DNA from: Micromussa lordhowensis
Lineage: Eukaryota; Cnidaria; Anthozoa; Scleractinia; Lobophylliidae
Reading direction: 5' to 3'
NCBI GenBank assembly: GCA_964020085.1
Contig: OZ026607.1
Coordinates: forward strand, 5,045,586 to 5,109,585
Length of the DNA: 64,000 bases
A program made the position numbers and the translations under genes. A model generated the notes under the pieces. It worked only from the letters and a program-made list of their open reading frames with translations. It did no database searches and was not told the DNA's origin. This document shows positions 12,736 through 25,800 of the stretch, piece after piece. How positions within the stretch are numbered: position 1 is the first letter of the stretch; the number at the start of each line of letters is the position of its first letter.

Positions 12736-13124
12736 GGGCCTGATTACATGAGCCAGGCTGGCCCGGTTAGCCGGGCTGGTGTCAGTTTGCCGGGATCTCG
12801 GCACGTTTGTTAAACGCAACAAAAATCAACTTCGCGATTACATGACAACCGGGCCAGCCCGGTTAGCCGAGATCCCGGTATCGCAGTGCCGGGATCCCGG
12901 CTAACCGGGCTGAGATTTCTCCATGTAATCGTGTTTGCCGGGCCAGCCCGGCTCGTGAAGCCAATGAGAGTACAAAATCAAGCTTGCTCCGGTTTCCCAC
13001 GGTTCATCGCATCAGCCATCAACCGGGCTGGCTCGCCTCATGTAATACCGGGCTGAAAGTCATCTCGGCACACCGAGGCAGCCCGGATAACCGGGCCAGC
13101 CCGGCTCATGTAATCAGGCCCATA
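12733..13124. mobile_element. 386-bp MITE with GGGCCTGATTACATGAGCC ends
   Basis: TIRs at 12736 and 13121 match over 19 bp (gggcctgattacatgagcc). ATA flanks both sides. The interior is made of repeated ccgggctggcccgg, gccgggatc and catgtaat blocks. No transposase. Confidence 0.8.
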
Positions 13125-13179
13125 GTCTGTCCTTTCGCGTTCCGATTCGCTAACGCGTTTCTGTAATGCATCCGGTGTT

Positions 13180-13960
13180 AATTATTTGCCACAATATTTA
13201 TGTGTCTCCTTGTTCATTAACTTGAGGTTTCTCTGGTGTGTTCCCGCCTCTCCCATTGTCTGTATTCCTCGTTTTGGCGCCTTTTCCAGAGGTTTGACTT
13301 TATCTAACTTTTTCCAATATGTGTTTCCTTACAAATTTGATCATCAGTTTAATTTGATTATTTCTCGCTTATTTTCGAGTGTCCCCTTGTTCATTAGCTT
13401 GTAAGTGTGTCGCCTCCCCCCCTTCCCCTGCGTCACGCAATACGCACTCCCCACTTTGTCCTTCTTCCAGAGGTTCCATTGTATCTAACGTTTTTTTCCC
13501 ACGCGCGTTCCCTTATAAATTTGGTCATTAATTCAAAGCGCGTCGCTCTTTTGCATCTCTGTTGATAATTTGTGCCTGTTTTTATTTTTTTATAATTTTT
13601 TTTTTACCGATTTTTTATTTTATTATTACTCAACTACAATACGATAGAGCTACTTACGTTACTTATAATACACCAAAGGTACTGTCACCACTTACAATAC
13701 TAATGCATGTTTTGCACCCTCTGTTTTGCGCTTTCCCCAACGGTTAAAATGTATCTGCTCTCTCACGATTCGCGGTTTTTCCAGAGATGACTTTGTATCT
13801 GACCTTTCGTTGTTCCCACGCCCGTTTCGTCTTGCCATCCTGTACCATGTTGATTTTCTGTGGCATTTTGCGTGCGCCCCCTTGTTAATTGTTAATTTCC
13901 CTAATATACCTAGCGGGTTACAGTGTATCTGTGCTTACCTTTTAGAGTACTACAATTGGA
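13180..13960. repeat. Degenerate interspersed repeat series
   Basis: Variants of ttccagaggtt...gtatctaac recur near 13283, 13461, 13731, 13777 and 13908, and ttataaatttggtcatta-like blocks at 13330 and 13512. The copies are diverged and unevenly spaced. Confidence 0.35.
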
Positions 13961-14035
13961 AACGTTTTTTTAATTATTCAGGCCTGTTCCCCAAAATGAG
14001 AGACTTGTGCACTTATCGTGATAGTCTATTCATAA

Positions 14036-14041
14036 TTTATT
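14036..14041 (-). promoter_or_regulatory. Candidate polyadenylation signal of the RhoGEF gene
   Basis: TTTATT on the plus strand gives AATAAA on the minus strand about 315 bp past the stop codon at 14357. The hexamer is common in AT-rich DNA, so this is a candidate only. Confidence 0.35.
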
Positions 14042-14356
14042 TTGGATGACAAATTTATACATTATATTACATTTTTTTCTGTTTCTGATAACAAAATATA
14101 TTATTCTTTAGCGAATGACATGCGACAAGTTTTTTCTTTTTTTTGCGTTTTCACACTTTGAAACCGCAAACGATTTTCGATGCGGTCGGGAAAGAAATGA
14201 CCTGTAAGGGTTGTACATAAAGAATTGTTCTATGGGTACTTTTCAATCTGTCTGTCATGAGGTAGTCTATTTCCAAAGGCGTCGTCACGCAACGCTCCTC
14301 CCGTTATGAAGCGTAACGTGACGACCCAAATACTGGTGGTCACGCAACCAGTGTTG

Positions 14357-16815
14357 CTACAGATTTTTGATCATGATATTGGGAAGTCCATGACGGCGTC
14401 TCTTCCACCCTCCGAGTTCTTTTGCTTCAAGCCTGAGATACTTCAGCCATCTTCGATACTCGCGACTGGTGGATGCTCTGAAAACGTACGTCTCTTTGCC
14501 TATTGACATGATCTCAAAAGCATCCTTTCGCTCTGCAGCAAAATAAAACAGTATGCAGCACATGAGAGGTGATACTTCATGCAACATATCAAATATGAGA
14601 GAAAAGAGTTGAAAGTACGACGAGCAGTGGAGTATTTTTAACGAGCTTCGAAATGTGGTGAAACGTCTCTAATGTTTGATTATCTTGTCAAAGAAAGCTG
14701 TAGCCACGGAGAAAACACCTTCACGGTTATGATTTTCTCGTTTAAACTTGATGAACTATTAATGAGTTTAAGACTAAACCCATGTGAATTGTTCAAGACA
14801 GTCTTTTGTTCAGAAGAAAACCTTGCATAAATACACATTGCAGACCTATTTTTTAAACTTACCACAGTCTCTGTAAATTACACACATGTCCAGGTACAAT
14901 GGATCCTGTGAGACAGAACAAAGTGAACAGAAACTTAAAAAACTAGAAAACTTGATATTCTGTTTGTTCCAGAGTGATTTGCAACGTGACCAGGAAAACG
15001 AAATTAAAACAGCTACTCTTTTTAACCAATAGGAACTCTCAAGAAACACTGCTGATTCAAAAGGGATATTGATAAAGCAATTTTATTCAAACTACCCTCT
15101 CTTGGTCTTTCGCTTTTAACTTTTTTCATTTTTGTTAGTCATTTCTCGGCATTGGAGTCGCCCTCACTTATTAATGGTTGCTGTCGATCGTTTGAGAAAT
15201 ACTATACTTCAAAATGAAACCTTTTATCACCGGGTTTCCTGTGGACTAGCTATGTTTTGGTTTTACCGCTGTGCCAAGGCATCGTGACCTACCTTAAACA
15301 AAGTGTACTTCCCGCTCATCTTCTTTCTGAGAAGAACAACAGCAGCGTCTGTCACGTCACCCTCCCCTGGGAATAACGGCTCCTCGCACTCCCCCTCATC
15401 GTCAGAGTCGATGCGCACGTACTACGTGGGACGGAAAAGGCCAACAAATGTTAGGTCGCTTTACAGAACAGGAATGGTTTGCAGTCTTAGGAGAGCGAAG
15501 CTTTTGTAAGTTTGTATGTCTAAATAGGAGGCGTTTTAAGAGTAGGACTTCTATGGAAGAAACACTGTATTCCCTTTTAAGGATACAAACCTCTGAGTGA
15601 CCTCTGACGCAGAACAGAGCGCACACTGAAATGGCTTTCTTACTGTTACGTCGGTTCCAGCTCGCGCCGAACTCGTGGATAGTGATCTGGAAACGAGTTA
15701 AAACGTCAAATATTTAACAGGTTATCTCGATTGAACGAGTTAAAAAGACAGAACGTCCTGAAATCACATACATCTTGGCGTACATCGCCACATTACCGCA
15801 AGACTTCTTTCACGAATACAAGCTGTTCGAGTACGGCTGCGAACGACGCTTTCCGAGAAATGTTCGGTACCAGGTTTCCTGGCCATACGCTCAAGTTATT
15901 CAAATAGTGGTTAAGATCCATCAATAACTCGTATCAAACGGCAAATAGATGATATTTGAGTTATTGACCCTCACTGACCTGAAATACGCCGTGCATTAAA
16001 AGCTGCATTTCCTCCATGGTCCAGTTAAGAATATCTGAAGCCATTTTCTTCATCTGTAGTTTATCTAACGACTCTGATCGACCTAGCTGTTGACTTGCTC
16101 GATAACGCCTTTGGCGAGATTCAACGGCCGTGTTCAACTGAAAAGAAAGAAAGCGTATTACACAAATACTCATTGTATTTGAGACTGACTGAAGTTTTAC
16201 AGTAAAATATGTTTATATCGCAAGTAATTTTACTGTAGGCTTTCTCATTATATTGAACTGACTGAGAATATCCAATGCAACGAATTGTTTCGAATCAGGC
16301 GCATCTTCCTCACATATTGATTTTACCATCGGTCACTCAATGACAGTTTGTAGTGTTTAGCCCAGGTATGTTCTTCCTCATAGAATAACGATTCAGCAAG
16401 TTTGTCTTGTCGTGCATTATACCCCAGTCAGCCTTACGACCAGAACGTATCAAATCAATGCGGTGAAGCTTGGATAAAAGCGGTTTTTACGTCTCCCGTC
16501 CACAAAGCTCCCATAATCTGGACCGAGCCTGCAGTTTTGTGAGTTTTTGACAAAAATGTTGCTATGCAACCTAAGCAAGATACTGTATCCTCTTAGCGAC
16601 AAGGCAACGTGCACATGATAAGTTGAGTGATAACTTACAGCGTTGATCTTATTTAGCTGTTCCTCGATTCGTCTTTGAGCCATTTTTAGTTTCTCTCGAT
16701 CTGGATTTCTTCGTGGGGAGGCTTTGCAGATTCTACTAAGAAGCAGAGGATATCTGCAAGAAATAATGAAATAATGACTGTATATAGTGACTGAGTGACT
16801 GACTGAATGACTTAC

Positions 16816-16874
<59 letters not shown>

Positions 16875-19800
16875 CCGACCGACTGACTGACTGATAGACT
16901 GGCTTAATGACGGACTGACTGCCTAGACATTGATTCCAATCACTTACTTCATAATTCGTTGAACAGGAGCAAGGATAAAAGAATTCAAGTCCATTTTCCG
17001 GCACTTGGGATTTTCACGGCAGGTCACCTAACATTAAAATAAAACCGACTATAAATACATAAATAAATTCTTGCTCAGAAAATACTGACTACATTGCACT
17101 TACGTTTAGAAAGATTCTTAGCAGTTCTGTTTTCTTCTGAAGGGATTCCAATAAGGCAGAGGCTGCAGTCTACAAACGGAAAACCAAAACTACTGATTAG
17201 ATAGATACTTTTCAGAGGCAGGCGTTTTGTGAAGTTCACTTGTAGCTTATATTATAATCTAAACGAATTGAAGATTGAAATATGAACTTATCATTTGGCT
17301 GAAAACTATCTAGCGTTTGAACCTTTCGATAACTGAGGCTGTCTCGTGCCCAGGCGCCGTTGCGTTTCTTCGGCGAAGCCCGCATTGCTTTATGGTTAGG
17401 TTGCGACTTTCGAGAGCCGTGATAAGCCCATAACTCCACGCGCACCGCGCTCAAACCAAGGAGGAAGGCCTGGAGATAAGGCTATCAGTAGGCAGTTACA
17501 AGTACCTGTTTTGAACAGTAAATCTCGTACGCCTGAAAGAAGTCAACACTTTCCAGGAAAATGCTTCCCACATTAACGTTAGAAAACTCCTACAAATACA
17601 AATGAGAAGGATTAATCTTTAAATTAATACAACTGAACTCTGAAACCTAACAAATGCCTGAAAACATGACCTAAGTTTATCATACTTTCTCATCGTAACT
17701 ACTAATTTGTTTTGCTCTTTTTTTGTTTTCAAACAACTGACTGAAATCCAATTTCTTATCAACATGAGGTGGAAATTCAATCCAAAATTCAAAGCATTAC
17801 TAACATTTTTATGAGCGCAAACTTTCCCAAATAATCATTGTGAAGATGTAGTTTCAGTCAATCATATACAAGAGCCAACTTCAAGTGTAATTTGGTCTAA
17901 GCAATTTTTCCCGCGGTTGACACTGGTTACACGTTTTCCCGCCCTTGCCATGCGTCCGGCGTCATTTTTCCTCGCGCTTTAAGTCCCCGTCCGCACTGAA
18001 TGCGTTTTCAAACCGACTCGTTTCCGCAAAACGCTCCCGATCCACGCTATCGTTACCGCAACGTTTTCTCCGTCTACGTACGCTAAACGGCTCGAAAAAT
18101 GCTGATATGCTATGACTAAACCACACAACTGTCATTTGCACATGTGCACATGATATGAATGACGTCAGCGTTTTCGAAGTCCTCCGTTTACGCTGCCCAC
18201 ACTTATACGATAGAACTCTCTCTTCAAATGTCTCTACGTCGGACGCGAGAACGCATCAAGAAGGGGCCTAAATTGTATAGGATTTTACTATAATATTTCT
18301 GGCAGTTCTGTGCAATAATGAAATTTCATTTCAATTTTAGGACAGTTATAACAAGCTCAACATATTATACCTCATCACCGTTTGCCACCGATTCCTCCAG
18401 ACTTTTCTGCAGTTTAGCACAAAACTTTGAATTCACTTCCAGTAATTCCTGCAAACAAAATAAACCATTTTTATCCAAATGCGCTACTTGAGAAAATCGA
18501 ACATTGCAACTGCAATATCGGACTGAAAATAAAAGGTAGAGTAGTTAACTTGCTCTCAAGCAAGAAACTATGTGGCATTGAAATTTTTTATTGAACTGTG
18601 AGCAGGATGATTAACTATACAAAACTATATTATTATTGGAGGAGGACGTGTCACGTGCCGTTGGTCAAAACTCACTAACTCCCTAGGGAAACAATAATTT
18701 GAACTTTCGACTCGCACGTGATCAGGTCGTGCTCCTTGAAACCGAGGCAAGCCGGCGATTTTTTCGCAGTTTTTTTCCTGTTTTTGAGTTGGGAGGTATA
18801 ACAAAACACTTAATGACCAGCCTCAGGGGAAACAGTGAATTTTGCTTCCCCTCGACCTTAATGTTCCCCTCTATCCTGCTGAATCCCTTTAAAGTTTGGG
18901 CAGACAATTTCTGCTGGCGTTTGTGGGGGCGGTAAAAGTGTAATATTCTCTCCTTGGTATTGTTATTCTTGGCATTGTAATAAGTTATGGGGAATTGCTC
19001 TAGCCTGAGACAAGCCCAAGACCAGGCGAAAATAGAAGCAGCTAGATCAAGCCCAACTCACTCGTTGGGTGAGGGGGGTGGGTGGGTCATCAACCTCTTC
19101 TTTTTCGGGGCCTTAAGTAGAGTGATAGGGTGGAACACGTGTAAATTCATTTGCATAATTCCCAGGGTATAATTACCAATACAAATTGATTTTGCATAGC
19201 AATAGTAGGGACAAGGGAATGCGCCCCTGACTGTAGGCATTTTTAAAAAGGAGTACCATTTTCTGTGGAAGGTACTGATGAAAGGGTTACCTTTTCGGTC
19301 AAAAATGATGTAATTGGGTAAGGGCTTGGATCTCGGCCAGGAACTTCCCCGTATAAAACTTTGCTGAATACCTCTAGGTGTTTACATGGCCCCAAGTAAG
19401 CATAAGTTACATTTCTTCTTTTTATATGCAAAAAAGAACGAAAGACGCCTTTAAAGTTTACATAATCTGCTGCAAACACTTGAGCCAGTTTCGAACAACT
19501 CGAGTGTTCTTCAATTCATTGCGTGTGCCACAATTCGTCACAACAATAGGCGTATGTATAAATTGCGTACAATTCTCAAGGGTGGAAAATGGCTTTTGGT
19601 AAGCTTTTTCTTGCATATTTTTTTTTTGCTCCTAGCTCGACTATAGAATGAAGTTACATTAGGGGTTATTACTTTTAGCTTACGAGTAGCCAAAAAGCCA
19701 TGACTTAATTTTAAAACAGAGGTCTCGAACAAAAATCAGCTTCTTAATAAAACGGGATATCGAAATGTTTACAACTCTAATTATCAAAGTACAACCTGCT

Positions 19801-22800
19801 TTTAAACACCAACGGTCGCATTTTATGTACAAAAAAAAAAAACAGCCTTTGCAAAATGCAATTACATTTGAAATCTCTTCCGACCGACCAGAGCAAAACC
19901 AGAACGAAACTTGATAACGTGTAGAAATTTACAAAAGTGTCTCAATATTGACCCCGTACGTAGGTGATTCTAAATTTATAAGCAGGCACAAAGACCTCAC
20001 GTAACAGATATCTAACGTCGCCTTGTCTCACGCTCAGTATTTACCTGCAAGTTGAGAAAGATTGCCGCTAGGTAGAAAGATTGCCGCTAGGTGCTCGGGA
20101 CTTAAAATTCCTCCTGACTGCATTGGCAAGTAGAATTCCTGCAAGACAAAAATAATACGGATCATTTCACACCAATTTCAACACCATCACTGAGTAATGG
20201 CTATTCTTACATTTTGCGCAACAAATAGTGCCAAAAAATATCAATTTTATCTCCTTGCAGCGTTAAATTCTTATAGCATAAAAGAAATAGAATTGTACAT
20301 GAACATAGCTGACAAGCCACAAAACAAGACGCAAAAAAGTCTTGACAAGAGATCTTGAGACTTTCTCTTCTGTGGCTTCAATATTTTTTAAGGCTAACGG
20401 TTAAAATTTTCCAATTGTTTCGCCTAATGGCTAAATGTTCGGCCCTTTCTCGACTTTGGATCCTCTCGCAGCCGTGCTAATGCAACCATATTTCAGAAAC
20501 CATTATGACTACAGGTTTTCAGTTTCCAATGCCCCCCGCCAGCTTACCGTTAAAAATAGTATGGCCTGATTCTCCACCCCATAGAGTTGCCGCCCATTCT
20601 AGACAATTCATAAAACTCTTAAGCAATAAACAACGGTGGGAGTGAGTCCATGAATTGTGCCTCTATGAATTATGACAGTTTGTAACCGCTAAGTAAAGAT
20701 GATCCAGGGAGAAAGGCAATCCTGGGATTAATGTTGAACTGTTCAGATACCATCCGGATGCACACTGGCATAACGACGGCTAGCCTGTCCGATGTATGAC
20801 AGGCAAAATCATAAGAGACTGTTTATTTCCCAGAAGAGAAAAAAACAGCTTGATGTCCCTAAAAAGTCTAAAAGCAGCTTGAAGTCTGGAAAAAAGTCTA
20901 AAGAACAGCTGGAGTTAGACTGCAAGAGAGTCCTGATTTTTCACCGGGAACCGGATACTAAAGATTAGCAAACTGAAACAATCTTTGAAACCATGCATTG
21001 ATCACGAAATTGAAATACAGGACTTTTGAATTCAGTGTGGTGCTGCGGAACGCTGGAACTATAGAACTGTATAGGAACGAGAACTGACAACCCTGTAAGG
21101 CTGTGACTACGAAACAAAGCCGATGTTAAACTCACTAGAACCTAGTGGGATTTAGTATTATCATTTTCAGCGAAATAATGAGACATTATACAAGAAATAT
21201 ATGAATTTAAATGTGCAGTCCAGTTGTAACACTGAGCCACTGAAGTTTCATGGTCCCGTAATTCCAGTGATTACACTCTTTTTAACAAGAATATTGTTTT
21301 CCGACCGAGGCTGAATATTCTTGATTTTCTGCCGATTTTAGGCTGAAAATATTATGTATTATATTTTATTTACACATTTTCAACACAAGACAATATATTC
21401 ATTTCAAAATCTCAGCGTCCGGTTTATTCTTAAAATTTCGCAAATTTCAGCCTCGATATTCTAATTAAATATATTCCTATAAAAAAATAGGGTAGTCACA
21501 ATAAGGCTTACCTCGCGAATTTCGAATAAATTATAGAACTTTTAAATCCATATAAACACGCCTTTCATTTACTGAAGGTCGTGTGGTGTTTACACACTAA
21601 ATGCAACCAGAACTCTGCAAAACTAAATTGTCCAAAAAGAATGGCACATGGTGAAAAAAGCGTTTTGTCAAATGTCCAGCTTTGTTTGTCAATCCTGGTG
21701 AAAAAAAAGCATATTTTACACTTTTTTTGAACATGCTACGTGCTGGAGCAGCACGTACGGAGCAGAATTAATCAGTATCGATTTCTTTTTTTAGCACGGT
21801 TTTGACCTTACGGTCGATGTTGACCATTTGCGGGAGTAAAAATTGTTATTGGGTTTTGATACTATTGATATCTCGGACAAAGAACCTATTAAAATGCTAG
21901 GACAGCTGTCAACTTAAGACGTTGAGATAAAAATATAAAAAAAAGGTGATCACGCACAAGCAGCGCAGTCTCGCAGCTGAACGTTTGGAGAGAGCATCTA
22001 ATCTGTGACTTCTTTAGACACCTGCAGAACCATGGACCCACTCGATCCGAAGGCACCCGAAAATCGTCCCACGTTCCAGGTTGCTCGCTTGTATCGAGCT
22101 CACGGACTCATAAGCCGTGAAACGTTTCTGAATTTCGAGAAAACGTTCGTGGAGATCGTGACCACCATAAACAGCTTGTCGAATGATCTTGAGAAGCTCT
22201 GGGAGTACATCCGCACCCTGTTCGCGTTTGACGACTACGCTGATTGCGTCCCAATCAACGCCGCCAACTTGTCCGTTACCATCGACGCAGTGCAGCATTG
22301 CATGAATGCCATGGCTCTAGACTGGAACCGAGACATCTCCATCCAGAAGCGAATCAAGCCTTTCGTCTTCACCATCAAGGCAGCTAGAACCCTCGTCGCT
22401 TCTCAGCTGAACGTTGAACCAGACCTGCTTGCTCTCTGTAGGAATGGGTCGGACCCCAACGCTGTCATCAACAACGGAATGGATTTCGAGGCGGGTGATG
22501 AGGTAGTTGTATGGAGCGAGAATCATCCTACTGACGGAGAATCTGGCTGGAAGATCAGGCAGAATCGCTTTCCTAATTTGAAACTCGTTGTGTGCGACTT
22601 GGAAGGCGAAAAAGACGACAGCAAAATAGTGGAGAAGTTCTTATCGTATGTCAATGACAAAACCCGACTTGTTACGTTCAGTGAGGTAGGTTGAAATGTT
22701 TTTCTTTTTAAAGGCGACACATTAAGACCGTGCCTAAGTAATTAAGTCAGGCCGATTCGATGTTAGAAAATTTTTCTAACAGATTGGAGTCAGTCTTTTG

Positions 22801-25800
22801 TATGTCTTAAGCCGTCTCATTACCTCATTGCAGTTATTAATCCTGTTTTTTCCAACCATTAAAATGGTATTTTCAGGTCACACAGCCTGTTTAATCGTTT
22901 TACATCAACGGCTGTCGACTTAAAGTCACACCCAAAATACATTATGCATATAAATTGGTTAGAACTGTCGAGAGGATCTTGACAACTGACATTCACATGA
23001 AAGCTAATATGACAACTCATATGAAAGCTAAAAGTCATAAAATGAGCAGTTTTTTTGCGTGTGGTTCTGTTTGGTTTTTGATGTTTACAAAACGAAATGA
23101 TGGGTGTTTTCTTTCAACCTTTAAAGTTTCGCCAATCCTGGGAGTATACTGAATGATGAAAGCTAGCTAACGAACGCATGAAAAGTTCGACCATTATATT
23201 ATCTATACTTCATAAGTTTCTTACAAGTTCAAAAAAGTGGTGATCTCGTTGAATCTTCGTCTCCTTAAGTTTCGTTCTGATTTTTTTCCTCTTCATTTGT
23301 GTCTTTTCAGGCGTTTTTCTCAACACTGAAGCTTTAACCGATAAATGTTTTTGTCCGCCCGCTCGTTAATTATGCAATAGTGAGAATAAGCCAATGAGCG
23401 CGTGAAACAACTGATATTTATTGAATATTTCGGACTGATACTTGTCGGTAAATAATTTCACGGTTAACTTTTCTCATTTGCATTACAATGTCATCCAACG
23501 TGGATGCGAGGCAATACCACACCTCGAGGATGTTGCCCGGGCGATGTTGTCACCTGTCAAAAACCAGAATAGACTAATTTCGATGTATTAAAATTGTTTT
23601 AGCTCGTTTCTGCCCATAGTGGATTTAACTCAATCAAATGCTAGTTTATGTCCAACTCCCAGCAATTGACAGTATCCAATTCAGTAACTCAACTTGTTTA
23701 TTATTCTTTACCCTAGATCTCTCATTTGAGCGGTACGCACCTGCCCACTAAGCATCTGGTGGATAAGATTCACGAGAAAAACCCCAATGTCCATGTACAT
23801 GTAGATGGCGCGCAAGCCTGGGGCTCATTCAACCATGACCTTAAAGCCATGGACTGTGACAGCTACAGTGCAGGCAGCCACAAGTGGTTCTTGGGACCCA
23901 AGGAGACTGGCCTGCTGTACATGAAGAGAGAGCGTATTCCCAACTTCGCGCCCAAAGACATCGGCTACAACGGAGAGATGCAGCCCCCGCCCACCCTCCC
24001 AGATGACCCCTACGGAAAGGAATTCCCCGTCAAGGATGCGTCCAAGTTTGAGATGGTTGGCCAGCGTAATGATACCAACCTCATTGGCTTGCTGTATACT
24101 GCAGATCTGCTGGGTCTGATCGGTTTCCCAAAGATTGAAGACAGGATCAAGGCACTCTCCAGCCTGTTGCGAACAGGCTTAGACACAGTGCTCCAAAGTC
24201 TCCCACAGCCTGTGTTCGAGATAGAGACGCCGGCAGAGAGTCACCAGTATCATGGAATAATAGTCCTCAAGTTCACCGAACCTGACAAAGGCGGTCGCAG
24301 ACGAAAACGTAAGAACAAGGAAGAAGAGAGTGAAAAGTTACTGAGCGAGCTGTTATACGACACGCTGTATGAACAGTACAAGATTGGAGTGTCTACCAAG
24401 AAGGGGAACCGAATGCGCCTGTCGCCCCACATCTACAACACTGAGAAGCACATCGACAGGGTTGTTCGCGCTATCGAGACCGTGCTGAATGAAGTTCTGG
24501 AGTAAAGGGTCAAGAGGACTGTCTTCACCAGCTGTGACTTCAGTCTTTCATTTTCAGTTCGTAGTAGAAAAGGGCAGACAAAGTTTAAGAACTGTAGCTT
24601 GTTGATCATGTTTGATTTACTCGGACCTTCGTGACTTCACAATTAGTTTACGAGCGATTGCAAGACCTATGAACCGGACTTGACTTCAGACTTAGTTGTA
24701 GAGCGATTTCAAGTTCAGCTGAATATAAGTTTTACCGCTTCAATAGAGAATGACGTAGTTTCCAGGATTTTCAGCAATGACTCTTAAGAAAGTTTTCCTT
24801 TACGGACCAAGACATTTTTATTGTTTTAAACTTGTACTGACACTTTTGATCAGTTTTACTGGCTCTGAATTGATGATCATATTTTAATGACACAAGTTTA
24901 AATTTATCTCTATCGTTTAAATTTTTTTGTCTTGTTTACCTGGGGTTAATAAACGAGGTTGTACTGCACAAACAAGCCATAGTGGAACTGATGTCGTTAG
25001 TAAGAGCAGCTTAGAACGTTCTTTTGCATGCATACCCATACATTAAAAATATTGCACATTACCAAGCCGGATATCCTGCAGTTTATGCTTTTAAAAGCTG
25101 AATTTTCACTGAATTTTCGCGCGAGTTTAACTCTATTCAGACCGGGGGGAGGAGGGGGGAAGGCGGAGGGGGGCACACTTACCAAGCGAACGATGATGAC
25201 TTTAAAAGAATTAAAGCAATGAACTCAAAATATGGCCACTGGTCGGTAAAATTATTTTGAAACAATCTTGTGTGACCAGTCATTAGTCAAGCTTCTTGCT
25301 GTGTTAGTCAACCATACTATTGGATTTTCAGGTCGTAACCATTTTTTTTTTAATATTTACCTTTTTAAGTCATTTTTGACTACAGTCAACTCCCTCGTAA
25401 GCGGACACATTTGGGAATTGGAGAAAGTGTCCGTTGGTAGAGCTGTTCGCTTACAAGAATTATTCCCATAAGAAAAAAAGGGGAAAAGGTAAAAAGGGAA
25501 ATTGAAAACAGTGTCCGTAAGTTGAGCTGTCCGTTTGCGAGAGCAGGGTTGTCACGATCAGGGAAAAGTTAGGGAAAATTAGATTTTATTCAAGGTCGGG
25601 GAAAAGTCAGGGAGGTTTGTATCAAGTCAGGGAATTGCTAAACACCTGTTCAAAGTCAGTGAAAAGTCAGGAAATTTTATCTTAAGGTTGCTGCAAATTA
25701 TTCTATTAGATGTTTTCGTAGAGACAAGGCAATTTTGTTTTAAAATTTACTCTGAGACATCCTTATTTTTGTTAATTCATGGCCAGAATAATCATCCTGC

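Larger units (their letters stand above)
14357..20138 (-). other. DH-PH-encoding exons 7-16 of the RhoGEF gene
   Basis: Exon 6 (33828-33643) supplies the zinc motif and the start of the DH domain (EAIIELVQTEINYGNDL). Exons 7-13 continue it with FYLPMQSGGILSPEHL, ELLEVNSKFCAKL, SALLESLQKKTELLRIFL, and the signature LAPVQRIMKYPLLLSRICKA followed by NPDREKLKMAQRRIEEQLN, which is the DH helix region contacting Rho GTPases. Exons 13-16 look like a PH domain: MEEMQLLMHGVF, VVLLRKKMSGKYTLF, LYLDMCVIYRDC, and a closing helix with TSREYRRWLKYLRLEAKEL. The stop codon is at 14357-14359. The PH call rests on pattern and position and is less certain than the DH call. Confidence 0.85.

Noticed and set aside
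16450..17004. 184-codon minus-strand frame with a repeated Q-S-I-N stretch
   Set aside because: The repeat comes from the intronic (TGAT)n microsatellite; only the segments 16639-16753 and 16948-17004 are true exon sequence.
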